17,926 nucleotides of DNA. Origin: CALCKU01 sp964534845. Lineage in GTDB: Bacteria > Pseudomonadota > Alphaproteobacteria > Caulobacterales > Maricaulaceae. The notes below the pieces were generated by a model, which had not been told where the DNA came from, did no database searches, and saw only the letters and a program-made list of their open reading frames with translations. Of the stretch, positions 1-6,674 are shown one piece after another; positions within the stretch are counted from its first letter, which is position 1; every line of letters starts with the position of its first letter. The position numbers and the translations under genes are program-made. The stretch is from the NCBI GenBank assembly GCA_964534845.1, contig CAZHPV010000051.1, forward strand, positions 1 to 17,926, given 5' to 3'.

Positions 1-553
1 GGGCATTTCTAAATTTTTGGAATTGCTCGTCAAATTCTGCTAAGGCTTCAGAAATCATATAAGCGTCGTCATGCGTATATTCGCTATCATAGATTTGCTC
101 AAGGCTCCTCCTGCCGTCTTCAAGATAAACCTTCTTATAAGTGCTCCAGAGGTCGGCTGGCATTTTTAGGAGAACCCGGAAACCCGGACTTTCCTGACCA
201 CTCCCATTACCCAATAATAGCCGTATTTCCTGATAATCTTTTGGCGACATCGTTTCGAGTAATACAAGCTGACGTGTCATCATTTCTTGGCATATATGCA
301 CGCGGCGAAAAAGCGTGAGTGCTTTCATACTATGCCTGGCTAACATTTTGTCATTAATGTCGAGTAGAGTGGATGCCATAAGCTTCATCCACAATTCTTC
401 AACTTGATGCACAATCATGAATTGAAGTTCGTCTGGATTGCAAACGTCATCTGGCTCTTTTTGACAGGCTAAAAGCCGTTCAGTATTTAAGTAAACCTCA
501 TAGTCTAGCCGACCATTTCCGCGCATCATCTCTTGATAGTATTGTCTATCCAT
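1..553 (-). CDS. Tryptophan 2,3-dioxygenase family protein (5' part, cut by window edge)
   Basis: The first 184 codons are open from an ATG at 553 to the window edge; the 3' part lies outside. A purine-rich TAAGGGAAGA ribosome binding site precedes the ATG. The protein fits the heme-dependent tryptophan 2,3-dioxygenase family, which opens the indole ring to N-formylkynurenine in the first step of the kynurenine pathway. Family marks are the early Y-x-x-YL-type segment (Y18 to L22), an EL-x-F-x-I-x-H-Q-x-x-ELW block with the probable distal-pocket His at 49, the VLLETM-P segment (97-104), and the arginine of YQEIR at 111, which in the family binds the substrate carboxylate. The usual SGFQS-type loop is present only as GSGQES (117-122), so this is a divergent member. 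The proximal heme-ligand His would lie beyond the edge. Family is fairly certain; tryptophan as substrate is not. Confidence 0.8.
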   Translation of the reverse strand, partial: MDRQYYQEMMRGNGRLDYEVYLNTERLLACQKEPDDVCNPDELQFMIVHQVEELWMKLMASTLLDINDKMLARHSMKALTLFRRVHICQEMMTRQLVLLETMSPKDYQEIRLLLGNGSGQESPGFRVLLKMPADLWSTYKKVYLEDGRRSLEQIYDSEYTHDDAYMISEALAEFDEQFQKFRNA

Positions 554-658
554 GTCTGTCTTCCCTTAGTTACATATTACGTAAATTTGGAAAGAGAGTG
601 CTAAGCGTGACCAGTAAGCCAGCGGCGCAAAACATGCTGCGCAAGTTCGAGTTGGACG

Positions 659-674
659 ACCATATTCATATGGT
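659..674. promoter_or_regulatory. 16-bp inverted repeat upstream of the dioxygenase gene
   Basis: ACCATAT-TC-ATATGGT is a perfect inverted repeat with 7-bp arms and a 2-bp spacer, about 105-120 bp upstream of the dioxygenase ATG. Size and symmetry suit a dimeric regulator site. No regulator is known and no second copy was seen in the window. Confidence 0.3.
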
Positions 675-726
675 TTATTTATACACGTATCACTTAAGAT
701 TGCAACGGTGGTTTGATGGCAAGCAC

Positions 727-758
727 GAGTGTCTTTTTTTTGGCGTTTAAGGACACTC
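727..758. repeat. Dispersed hairpin repeat, copy 1
   Basis: Arms GAGTGTC (727-733) and GACACTC (752-758) are exactly complementary and enclose a T-rich, TTTGGCGTTTAAG-like centre. The same core (GTGTC, T-rich TTTGG-GCG, TTTAAG, GACACT) recurs at 764-794, 2010-2039 and 12019-12046, with a half copy at 2095-2109. Copies 1 and 2 are in tandem, both downstream of the nitroreductase stop codon. No T-run follows the stem on either strand, so this is not a standard intrinsic terminator. Confidence 0.65.
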
Positions 759-763
759 ACGTC

Positions 764-794
764 AGTGTCTTATTTTGGGCGAGTTTAGGACGCT
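764..794. repeat. Dispersed hairpin repeat, copy 2
   Basis: It starts AGTGTCTTATTTTGGGCG, identical over 18 bases to copy 3 at 2010, then GAGTTTAGGACGCT in place of TTTAAGGACACT. The right arm carries a one-base change (GACGCT for GACACT) and a small insertion, so it is a decayed copy. It lies five bases after copy 1 in the same orientation. Confidence 0.6.
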
Positions 795-810
795 CATTTA
801 TAGGGTTGAA

Positions 811-832
811 CAATGGCCATCACTAGCCATTG
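811..832 (-). terminator. Hairpin 3' of the nitroreductase gene (possible terminator)
   Basis: CAATGGC (811-817) and GCCATTG (826-832) form a perfect 7-bp stem with an 8-base loop, 24 bases beyond the nitroreductase stop codon. No U-run follows in the minus direction, so it may only be a 3'-end stabilising hairpin. Strand is assigned from position. Confidence 0.3.
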
Positions 833-855
833 CTCAATAGGGCTTTTAAATAAAA

Positions 856-1497
856 TTAGTCGAGTTGTGTGACCATAGTCTCGCGAGACTTGCGCACTTT
901 TGGCATATTCAATAACCAGTCACCTGTTGGGTCACGATAGCCCAAAGGTAAAAGGACAACCGAGCGCAGGCCACGTTCTTTAAGGCTTAGTATTTCGTCT
1001 ACTTTACTTGGGTCAAACCCTTCCATGGGCGTGCAATCAACTTCCTGCTCGGCAGCAGCTACCATAGCAATTCCAAGTGCAATATAAGCCTGACGGGCAG
1101 CATGAGCATAATTGACTTCAGCGTCACGCGGCACATAATTCGCTTTTAAGTTTCCATAATATTGACCGATCAAAGGTAAGTCGCCCCGCTTTTCAACGTT
1201 CAGCTTCGCGACCTCATCAATACGGGCTTCTGTGTAATTATCCCAAGCAGCAAACACTAAAAGATGCGAGCCGTCCGTAATCGGCGACTGATTACTTGCG
1301 ACTTTGCAGATTTCATTCCGGAGTGCGGGATTTGTGACCACGAGAAGTTCAAAGGGCTGTGTACCGCTTGATGTTGGCGACAAGCGGATTGCTTCGATGA
1401 TGGTATCAACTTTCTCTTGTGGTACCGACTTCGCGGGGTCCATTTTTTTGGTAGCATAACGCCAATTCAGTTGTTCTAGCAGGGTCTTGTTCGTCAT
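856..1497 (-). CDS. NfsB-like NAD(P)H nitroreductase
   Basis: This 213-residue protein is a full-length nitroreductase-family flavoprotein. Such enzymes are FMN-containing cytoplasmic homodimers that reduce nitroaromatics, quinones or other electrophiles with NAD(P)H. Visible marks are the N-terminal R-Y-A-x-K-K segment (13-18), the SPTSSGTQPFELLVV block (41-55, the FMN-binding region of the family), the helix with ALGIAMVAAAEQ followed by C-T-P-M-E-GFDP, and the C-terminal VVLLPLGYRD strand. Start is ATG with AGGACG about seven bases upstream. It is divergent from a HxlR regulator over about 94 bp, a common arrangement where the regulator senses the electrophiles the reductase removes. Family is secure; the physiological substrate is unknown. 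Confidence 0.88.
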   Translation of the reverse strand: MTNKTLLEQLNWRYATKKMDPAKSVPQEKVDTIIEAIRLSPTSSGTQPFELLVVTNPALRNEICKVASNQSPITDGSHLLVFAAWDNYTEARIDEVAKLNVEKRGDLPLIGQYYGNLKANYVPRDAEVNYAHAARQAYIALGIAMVAAAEQEVDCTPMEGFDPSKVDEILSLKERGLRSVVLLPLGYRDPTGDWLLNMPKVRKSRETMVTQLD

Positions 1498-1591
1498 TTT
1501 ATCGTCCTATTGTTTACACTTAAATAATCAGGTATATTTTTGTTACCGACTATGTATTTGAAACCTAGTTCTTTCGCAAGAAGGCACATGT
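1498..1591. promoter_or_regulatory. Divergent promoter region, nitroreductase / hxlR-type gene
   Basis: This AT-rich stretch must hold both start signals. I see no convincing -35/-10 pair on either strand. The only symmetry is GGTA-N9-TACC (1531-1547), a weak 4-bp-arm palindrome near the middle that could be, but need not be, the operator of the neighbouring winged-helix regulator. Confidence 0.35.
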
Positions 1592-1987
1592 ATGAACCTC
1601 GGTCACACAAAGGGAACCGACATGTTAGAAACTAAAGAATGCCCTGATTGCAAACGTATCAACGAGGTTCTGACGCGCGTCGGCGACCGTTGGAGTGTAC
1701 TCGTAATTATATCACTTTCCGAATACGGAACGCTGCGCTTCAATGAACTGAAACGAAACCTAGGCATTTCGCAACGTATGCTCAGTCTGACATTAAAGAA
1801 GCTAGAGCGAGACGGTCTAGTGCATAGAACCTATCACCCAACGATCCCTCCCAAAGTCGAATATAAGCTGACACAGATGGGTAAGTCGTTTCGTGAACCC
1901 GTAAGCGCAATAGGGTCTTGGGCGCTCGATAATCTTACTAAAATAGACAAGGCACGTGAAAAATATGATGCTAATGTAGGAAGTTAA
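1592..1987 (+). CDS. HxlR-family winged-helix transcriptional regulator
   Basis: This 131-residue protein has a single HxlR/DUF24 winged helix-turn-helix. Conserved blocks in order are an N-terminal C-P-x-C (17-20), VGDRWSVLVI, LRFNELKRNLGISQRMLSLTLKKLERDGLV (recognition helix region) and the wing P-T-I-PPKVEYKLTQMGKS. Family members with an N-terminal cysteine, such as YodB and HypR, sense quinones or disulfide stress, so C17 and C20 could be redox sensors; this is inference. Two starts are plausible: ATG at 1592 (preceded by AAGAAGG) and ATG at 1622 (preceded by AAAGGGA), which would give 121 residues, closer to typical family length. It is divergent from the nitroreductase gene, its likely target. 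Confidence 0.87.
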   Translation: MNLGHTKGTDMLETKECPDCKRINEVLTRVGDRWSVLVIISLSEYGTLRFNELKRNLGISQRMLSLTLKKLERDGLVHRTYHPTIPPKVEYKLTQMGKSFREPVSAIGSWALDNLTKIDKAREKYDANVGS

Positions 1988-2009
1988 CTGCGAGCAACCT
2001 GAAACGCTG

Positions 2010-2039
2010 AGTGTCTTATTTTGGGCGTTTAAGGACACT
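2010..2039. repeat. Dispersed hairpin repeat, copy 3 (best-conserved)
   Basis: AGTGTC (2010-2015) pairs with GACACT (2034-2039), and a further G-T and T-A pair extends the stem to eight. The loop is T-rich with GGGCG. It lies 22 bases after the stop codon of the HxlR-type gene, in the gap between two convergent genes. The sequence after it is A-rich (GAGAAAAAGC), not T-rich, on the plus strand. Confidence 0.65.
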
Positions 2040-2094
2040 GAGAAAAAGCAACAAAAAATCCCAAAACCGGACATTAGCAAGAGGCTTAGTTCGA

Positions 2095-2109
2095 GCGATT
2101 TAAGACACT
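2095..2109. repeat. Dispersed hairpin repeat, half copy
   Basis: GCGATTTAAGACACT matches the right half of the repeat (GCGTTTAAGGACACT in copy 3) with two changes. The left half is not recognisable. It sits about 50 bp beyond the RidA-type stop codon. Confidence 0.4.
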
Positions 2110-2160
2110 AACGAACAAGCATCTTCCAATCATCTCGCCATTGGCAACACAGTTACGAGG

Positions 2161-2634
2161 TCAATCGTGAATTTCAAATATCACATCTATTTCGACGGCC
2201 GCGTTCCTTGGTAAAGATGGGCTGCCGACGGCGAACCTGGCGTGTGTGCCGGCCTCTCCAAATACCTCGACCATCAGGTCAGAGCACCCATTTATAATTT
2301 GTGGAATTTTACCTTCACTATTTTCAGGCATGCTGCAAACGAAACCACCGAGCTTTACAACCCGAGTTACACGAGAAAGGTCACCGCCACAGGCGGCTTT
2401 CATTTGAGCTATTAGCCGTATCCCGCAATGTCTTGCTGCATGTTGTCCAGTCTCCAAATCAAGCCCCTCGCCTAATCGTCCAGTGATCATGACGCCGTCA
2501 GACCCAACCGATGTTTGCCCCGCTATGAAGACTTGATTGCCCGTACGCACGAAAGATACATAATTAGCGGCGGGGGCAGAAGCTGACGGCAAAACAATAT
2601 CTAGATCTTTTAAACGTTTTTCGATTTCATTCAT
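2161..2634 (-). CDS. RidA-family protein (YjgF/YER057c/UK114, longer subgroup)
   Basis: This 157-residue cytosolic protein belongs to the Rid superfamily, whose archetype hydrolyses reactive enamine/imine intermediates to keto acids and ammonium. The longer N-terminus (L-x-I-x-LP-x-x-x-x-P-A-x-N-Y), GNQVFIAGQ (32-40), the INGCSDLMVEVFGEAGTHAR stretch (114-133) and the SLPRNAAVEID end fit the ~150-residue RidA-like subgroup. R133 corresponds to the Arg that binds the substrate carboxylate in active RidA (R105 in E. coli). Its ATG overlaps the symporter stop codon as ATGA, so translation is probably coupled. As last gene of a cluster with a D-amino acid dehydrogenase, it likely clears the imino acid product; this is inference. 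The subgroup is less well characterised than true RidA. Confidence 0.88.
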   Translation of the reverse strand: MNEIEKRLKDLDIVLPSASAPAANYVSFVRTGNQVFIAGQTSVGSDGVMITGRLGEGLDLETGQHAARHCGIRLIAQMKAACGGDLSRVTRVVKLGGFVCSMPENSEGKIPQIINGCSDLMVEVFGEAGTHARFAVGSPSLPRNAAVEIDVIFEIHD

Positions 2635-3866
2635 GTATTAGCCTCATTTATAAGTTCATATTCTTGGGCGGGTATTCTGGTATCAATAAGAACGGCAGCA
2701 GATATCTGACCCAACAGGTTAACCGTCGTTCGCATCATGTCGGGGATGCGGTCTATCCCAAGCATAAATGCAAGCCCTGCCACAGGGACGCCAATTGCAT
2801 CCAGAGCGGGGGCCATTGTGACAACGCTAGAGGATGGCACAGGAGCGACTGTCAAAGAGACAAGAAATGTTGCGAGTACCACAGCTCCCGCGGCGCCCAA
2901 GGCAACAGGCACATTGTAAATATGAGCGAGAAATACTATAGCCGCTCCCTGAAATAGGGCACTACCTGGCCTATACATGGAGGCCCCTAATGGAATGAGA
3001 AGGTCTGCCACGGTTTCGGACACACCAAGGTTTTTCTGCGTTTCTTCCAATGACACCGGAATAGCCGCTGCCGTGCTTGTCGTGGAAAAAGCGACGGACA
3101 TCGCACCTAAAGTTCCTTTAAAAAAGCTAGAAGGCCCCATTTTTGCTATGAGTAAAAGCAAGGGGAGGAAGACGAATAAAATCAAGATAGCAAGTCCAAT
3201 GAATACACTGACAATGAATATAGCAAGGCTTTGAATTAAGCCCCACCCGAGCAAAGCTGTGGCCGGAGCAATCAATCCGAAAATACCGATGGGAGCCGTG
3301 AAAAGAATCCACCACACAAGCTTTATCAAAGCTTCACTGACGTCCTCAGCAGCGGTAATCATACGTTCACGTCGTTCTTGTGCCAAAGTGCCTGCTGCTG
3401 CCGCGACTAAGGCCGTAAAAACAATCAAGGGCAATATTGCGCCGCTAGAGGCCGCTGCAAAAGGATTGGCTGGTACAAGGCTAACGAGGAAATCTGTGAT
3501 ACCCGGTAAGTCCGGCACTGTTGCCGCTTCTACTTCGGGCATGTTTAGTTCTGGGGCGAAGCGCAACCCCAAAGCCATAACAGTCATGCCAATAATAATG
3601 GCTGGAATCAGGGTAATCCAATAAAACGCCATGGTCATACCACCAATTTTACCGAGCTTTCGAGGATCACCGAGGCGAGCAACGCTCGCGAAAATTACGG
3701 AGACAACTAATGGGATAACGACCATTTTTATGGCGTTGATGAATATCTTTCCAAGAGGGGCAGATTCCCGCGCGATAGCATGCAATATGGGGTTTCCTGT
3801 TATGGCGGCGCCTAGCCCAACAGCAAGGCCAAGGAAAAGTCCCAGAGCGATAATTTTATTGAGCAT
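2631..3866 (-). CDS. Dicarboxylate/amino acid:cation symporter (DAACS, GltP/DctA-like)
   Basis: This 411-residue inner-membrane protein has the DAACS fold (SLC1-like), of usual family length: about eight membrane segments and two re-entrant hairpins. Hairpin 1 is the serine/threonine-rich AFSTTSTAAAIP (259-270). The last transport helix reads GIDRIPDMMRTTVN (370-383) and keeps the family Asp, Arg and Asn (D376, R379, N383). R379 matches the Arg that binds the acidic side chain in GltPh, suggesting aspartate-, glutamate- or dicarboxylate-like substrates. The usual NMDGT motif in transmembrane segment 7 is replaced by YRPGS (298-302), and the later Asp of Na+ site 1 is Gln387, so ion coupling may differ. 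The ATG has a strong AAGGAG site and overlaps the deacylase gene by 11 bp. Likely role: uptake of amino acids released in the periplasm. Confidence 0.9.
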   Translation of the reverse strand: MLNKIIALGLFLGLAVGLGAAITGNPILHAIARESAPLGKIFINAIKMVVIPLVVSVIFASVARLGDPRKLGKIGGMTMAFYWITLIPAIIIGMTVMALGLRFAPELNMPEVEAATVPDLPGITDFLVSLVPANPFAAASSGAILPLIVFTALVAAAAGTLAQERRERMITAAEDVSEALIKLVWWILFTAPIGIFGLIAPATALLGWGLIQSLAIFIVSVFIGLAILILFVFLPLLLLIAKMGPSSFFKGTLGAMSVAFSTTSTAAAIPVSLEETQKNLGVSETVADLLIPLGASMYRPGSALFQGAAIVFLAHIYNVPVALGAAGAVVLATFLVSLTVAPVPSSSVVTMAPALDAIGVPVAGLAFMLGIDRIPDMMRTTVNLLGQISAAVLIDTRIPAQEYELINEANT

Positions 3867-5439
3867 GATTCTCCTTTTTATGGGCGGCGCAACGCTTAAC
3901 GACTTGTCCTGGCAGACCTATTTGAGCCTCTCCGCTAATAATAGCGGCGATCCCATTGACGTAAAGATACGAGACGCCTTCAGAAAGTTCAGTCGGATTT
4001 TGAAAATCAGCTTTAGGCCCGAAGCTATCAGGATCTATAATAGCGATATCAGCTTTGTAACCGATCTTTAAATAGCCGCGCGAACATATATTGAAATTAT
4101 CCGCGACAAGTCCGCTACTGCGATAAAAAAAAGTATGCTCTGGCATGATGGATTTATCAACCACATAATCAAGGTATTTTTTAGGATAGCTTGCATATTT
4201 TCTCGGATGTCCCGTGCTTCCGTCTGAACTTGTCATCACCCAGTCTTGAGACATGAAGTTTTCTATGTCAGCCATGTTCATATTAAACGAAGCAATACGC
4301 GCATCACCTCCTCGAGCAATTTTCAAGGCCATATGAACAGGGTCCATTGAATATTTTTTGGCGAGTTGCCCTAATGTTTGATTTTGCCAATCAGGATTGT
4401 TTTGCGTGATTAGAACCGCTTCCGCTCCGCCGCGCTTGCGAAGGTTTTCTTTAGTTTCTTCGAGAATTCTCTCTCGAAGCAGTGGGTCATCAAGGCGCGC
4501 CATGTAATCCTCAGCACCTCCTGCCTTAACCCAACGCGGCAGAAGCGCATTTGAAATACGAGTACCAGAGGCCTGCCACGGGTATTGATCTGCCGTGACT
4601 TTGAGGCCTTCCGCTCGGGCCGCTTCAATTTTAGCAATGAGATCGTCACTCTTACCCCATACATCCACACCTAGCGCTTTTATATGAGCGATGTTTGCAG
4701 GAATATTAGCTTCACGGGCAATTTCTATGACTTCGTCAACAGCAGCTTCCAAACCGATATTATAGCTGGCTTCATCTCGAATATGACTGTCATAAACGCC
4801 GCCATGTTCCGCCGCCGATTGTGCGAGGGCGATAACTTCGCCGGTATCTGAGAAACTTCCAGGGGCATAAAATAAGCCTGTTGACAGACCCAGTGCGCCA
4901 GCTTCCATCCCCTCTGATATGACAGACTTCATTTCTGTTAGCTCTGCATTCGTAGGTGCCCGCTTTTCACCGCCCATAACCGATTTACGCAGGGCTCCAT
5001 GGCCAATAAACAGAGCGGTGTTTGTCCCAATGCCAGACGTTTTCAAGTGAAGCATCTGCGCCGCGATATCTGGCTCACCAAATCCATCATTGCCATTTAT
5101 AACTGTTGTGACGCCCTGGAATTGGTAATTTCTGTTCTCTCGAATTTCCGCATCTGTATGAGTTAGTTCAGAAAGACTGTGGGTGTGAGGGTCGATGAAA
5201 CCAGGAATGACGTATAGCCCTGACGCGTCCACCTTCTTAAGTGCCTTGAATGAATCTTTTGGCTTGCCGACATAGATAATTTCCTCACCTTTTATAGCCA
5301 CGCTCAAACTCTGGGCTGGTGTATCATCACCTATAAAAACGGAGCCATTCTCGATCAATATATCGGCTTCAATGGGCGTCTGACAGGCTGAAAGTCCAAC
5401 AATAAGGCTAGTAGTTAGTGCGGCATTTTTGAAACTCAC
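3856..5439 (-). CDS. N-acyl-D-amino-acid deacylase-like amidohydrolase, predicted lipoprotein
   Basis: This 527-residue amidohydrolase-superfamily enzyme resembles D-aminoacylases, which cleave N-acyl-D-amino acids (or D-Xaa dipeptides in some members) to free D-amino acids. A short signal ends in the lipobox L-S-A-C (C19), so it is probably anchored on the periplasmic side; classical D-aminoacylases are cytoplasmic. Metal and catalytic marks are GFIDPHTH (H85, H87), SHIRDE (H219), AHIKALG (H252) and TSSDGSTGHPR (D406, the general base). Where D-aminoacylases have GNCG with a metal-ligand Cys, this protein has GNDG (D118). The C-terminal YKADIAIIDPDSF block is the small beta-sandwich of the superfamily. 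Start is GTG, overlapping the carboxypeptidase stop as GTGA; the stop overlaps the symporter start by 11 bp. Exact substrate unknown. Confidence 0.86.
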   Translation of the reverse strand: MSFKNAALTTSLIVGLSACQTPIEADILIENGSVFIGDDTPAQSLSVAIKGEEIIYVGKPKDSFKALKKVDASGLYVIPGFIDPHTHSLSELTHTDAEIRENRNYQFQGVTTVINGNDGFGEPDIAAQMLHLKTSGIGTNTALFIGHGALRKSVMGGEKRAPTNAELTEMKSVISEGMEAGALGLSTGLFYAPGSFSDTGEVIALAQSAAEHGGVYDSHIRDEASYNIGLEAAVDEVIEIAREANIPANIAHIKALGVDVWGKSDDLIAKIEAARAEGLKVTADQYPWQASGTRISNALLPRWVKAGGAEDYMARLDDPLLRERILEETKENLRKRGGAEAVLITQNNPDWQNQTLGQLAKKYSMDPVHMALKIARGGDARIASFNMNMADIENFMSQDWVMTSSDGSTGHPRKYASYPKKYLDYVVDKSIMPEHTFFYRSSGLVADNFNICSRGYLKIGYKADIAIIDPDSFGPKADFQNPTELSEGVSYLYVNGIAAIISGEAQIGLPGQVVKRCAAHKKENHAQ

Positions 5440-6674
5440 TGTCCCGTCTCATGTTTGAGCAGCAATGACATCATTTCTTGGGCAAAGACCCTTGCAGATA
5501 CATCAATGGTACCTCTGGGCGTTTCATCGCCGACCTCATAAGTAATCGCGGAAATCCCATATGTGTCATATATATAGTTTTTTGAGATGGGTTTTCCTGA
5601 GTTATGCCGAGCTTCCCGCGTAAATGGATACACCTTATCATCCAACCTATCATCAACGGCTGCAAGCCAATCCCTCGCAAACATAGGCGGTTTTGTAGGT
5701 TCATCATCGGCTTGAGTGTAAAGCAGGTTGCTCCACGTGGAATGAAAATCGAGGAAAAATGCTATCTCATCCTGTCCCGTTTCAAATCGCTTAAAGGCGT
5801 CCCGTACGGCCCGTGTTTCAGGTTGAGAGAAAGGACCCCAATCGCGGTTTAAATCCATACCGCCATCATTAAAGCGCCAGTGTCCGGCCTTCACCCCATC
5901 CGGGTTCATCATCGGGACAATAAGCACATTAAAATGTTTCAAAAACCGTTTCGAAAGCTCGCTCTCATTTAAAACCTCTTCCGAAAAGGGGATAAGCGCT
6001 AGGGCACCGGTGACTTCTGGGGGGTGCTGGCGTCCAACCCAGGCGACATAGGGTTTTTTGAGATCAGGTTCCGTTTGCACCTCTAACATGCGGAGCGGGT
6101 GTCCATTGCGGGATTTTCCAATAATGGTTTGCGTGACATAAGCACGATCAGCGATTTTATCCGTCCAAGCATCATGAGCTTTCGGCGTGAAAATCTCCTG
6201 TGCCGATATATAAAAAGGGCGGTTATCCATTTCCATGCGGAAGATGAACTTTGCAGGCCGCGGATTCGGGGTATTAGTTTCCGGTAAAGTATTCCACGTC
6301 ACGCCATCATAGCTGAGTTTAGGGCGATATCTATGGGTACCATTTTCATAAGCTAGCTCAAAATTAATATGACCTGTCTGCTTTGGGTCGACACGAAATC
6401 CATACCACGGGCTGTTATTTATTGTCTCCCCTTGAGGATCAGTTGCCTTTTCAGGTTGAAGAGTCAGACGAAATCGACTTTCCGAAAGCACATCACACTC
6501 ATTTATGCGTGCTGTGGAATGATCTACTCTGATTTCAGCTACAGCACTTTCGCAGAGAAGCTCAGAGCTTACCTTTGTCAGCCCGCTCGGAGATTCGGTC
6601 TTGGGCTCAGTGGACACACAAGAAACCAGAGCGAGTGCTGTGCAAATAAGAATAGCGTTAAAACTAAGCCGCAT
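5436..6674 (-). CDS. M14-family zinc carboxypeptidase, predicted lipoprotein
   Basis: This 412-residue protein has a signal with lipobox A-L-V-S-C (C19), so it should be a lipoprotein facing the periplasm or surface. Residues about 45-160 form a beta-sandwich like the N-terminal domain of cytosolic-carboxypeptidase-type M14 enzymes (SPWYGFRV at 88-95). The peptidase domain follows: RQHPPE gives zinc ligands H217 and E220, NPDG (257-260) and DLNRDWG (274-280) carry the substrate-binding Asn/Arg, DFHS gives the third zinc ligand H311, and ITYEVGDETP gives catalytic Glu380. The set is complete, so the enzyme should be active, releasing C-terminal residues from peptides. The ATG is preceded by GGGGAAAT. 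It overlaps the dehydrogenase gene by 11 bp and the deacylase by 4 bp. Specificity cannot be read from the sequence. Confidence 0.87.
   Translation of the reverse strand: MRLSFNAILICTALALVSCVSTEPKTESPSGLTKVSSELLCESAVAEIRVDHSTARINECDVLSESRFRLTLQPEKATDPQGETINNSPWYGFRVDPKQTGHINFELAYENGTHRYRPKLSYDGVTWNTLPETNTPNPRPAKFIFRMEMDNRPFYISAQEIFTPKAHDAWTDKIADRAYVTQTIIGKSRNGHPLRMLEVQTEPDLKKPYVAWVGRQHPPEVTGALALIPFSEEVLNESELSKRFLKHFNVLIVPMMNPDGVKAGHWRFNDGGMDLNRDWGPFSQPETRAVRDAFKRFETGQDEIAFFLDFHSTWSNLLYTQADDEPTKPPMFARDWLAAVDDRLDDKVYPFTREARHNSGKPISKNYIYDTYGISAITYEVGDETPRGTIDVSARVFAQEMMSLLLKHETGQ

Larger units (their letters stand above)
554..855. other. 302-bp intergenic region with several inverted repeats
   Basis: This gap lies upstream of the dioxygenase gene and downstream of the nitroreductase gene. 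It holds an 8-bp palindrome TTACGTAA (577-584), an inverted repeat GCGCA-N8-TGCGC (625-642), the 16-bp inverted repeat at 659-674, two tandem copies of a dispersed hairpin repeat (727-794), and a 7-bp-stem hairpin at 811-832. A 64-codon minus-strand reading frame at 566-760 runs through the inverted repeats and resembles no family I know, so I do not call it a gene. The dioxygenase promoter should lie here, but I cannot place it with confidence. Confidence 0.6.

Noticed and set aside
566..760. 64-codon minus-strand reading frame upstream of the dioxygenase gene
   Set aside because: It runs through inverted repeats and one full hairpin repeat, has no family resemblance, and looks like chance coding in a regulatory region.
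727..794. CRISPR-like or tandem repeat array
   Set aside because: Only two imperfect tandem copies with a five-base gap; no regular spacers and no cas genes.
1531..1547. Definite HxlR operator
   Set aside because: The symmetry is only four bases per arm; in AT-rich DNA this is expected by chance, so it is noted but not called.
2046..2068. Intrinsic terminator for the RidA operon (minus-strand T-run around 2053-2058)
   Set aside because: There is a T-run, but no stable GC-rich stem directly ahead of it; the nearest complementarity is three base pairs.
3259..4071. Two long plus-strand frames opposite the symporter gene
   Set aside because: The symporter and deacylase on the minus strand are clearly real by motifs; the opposite frames are low-complexity shadows.
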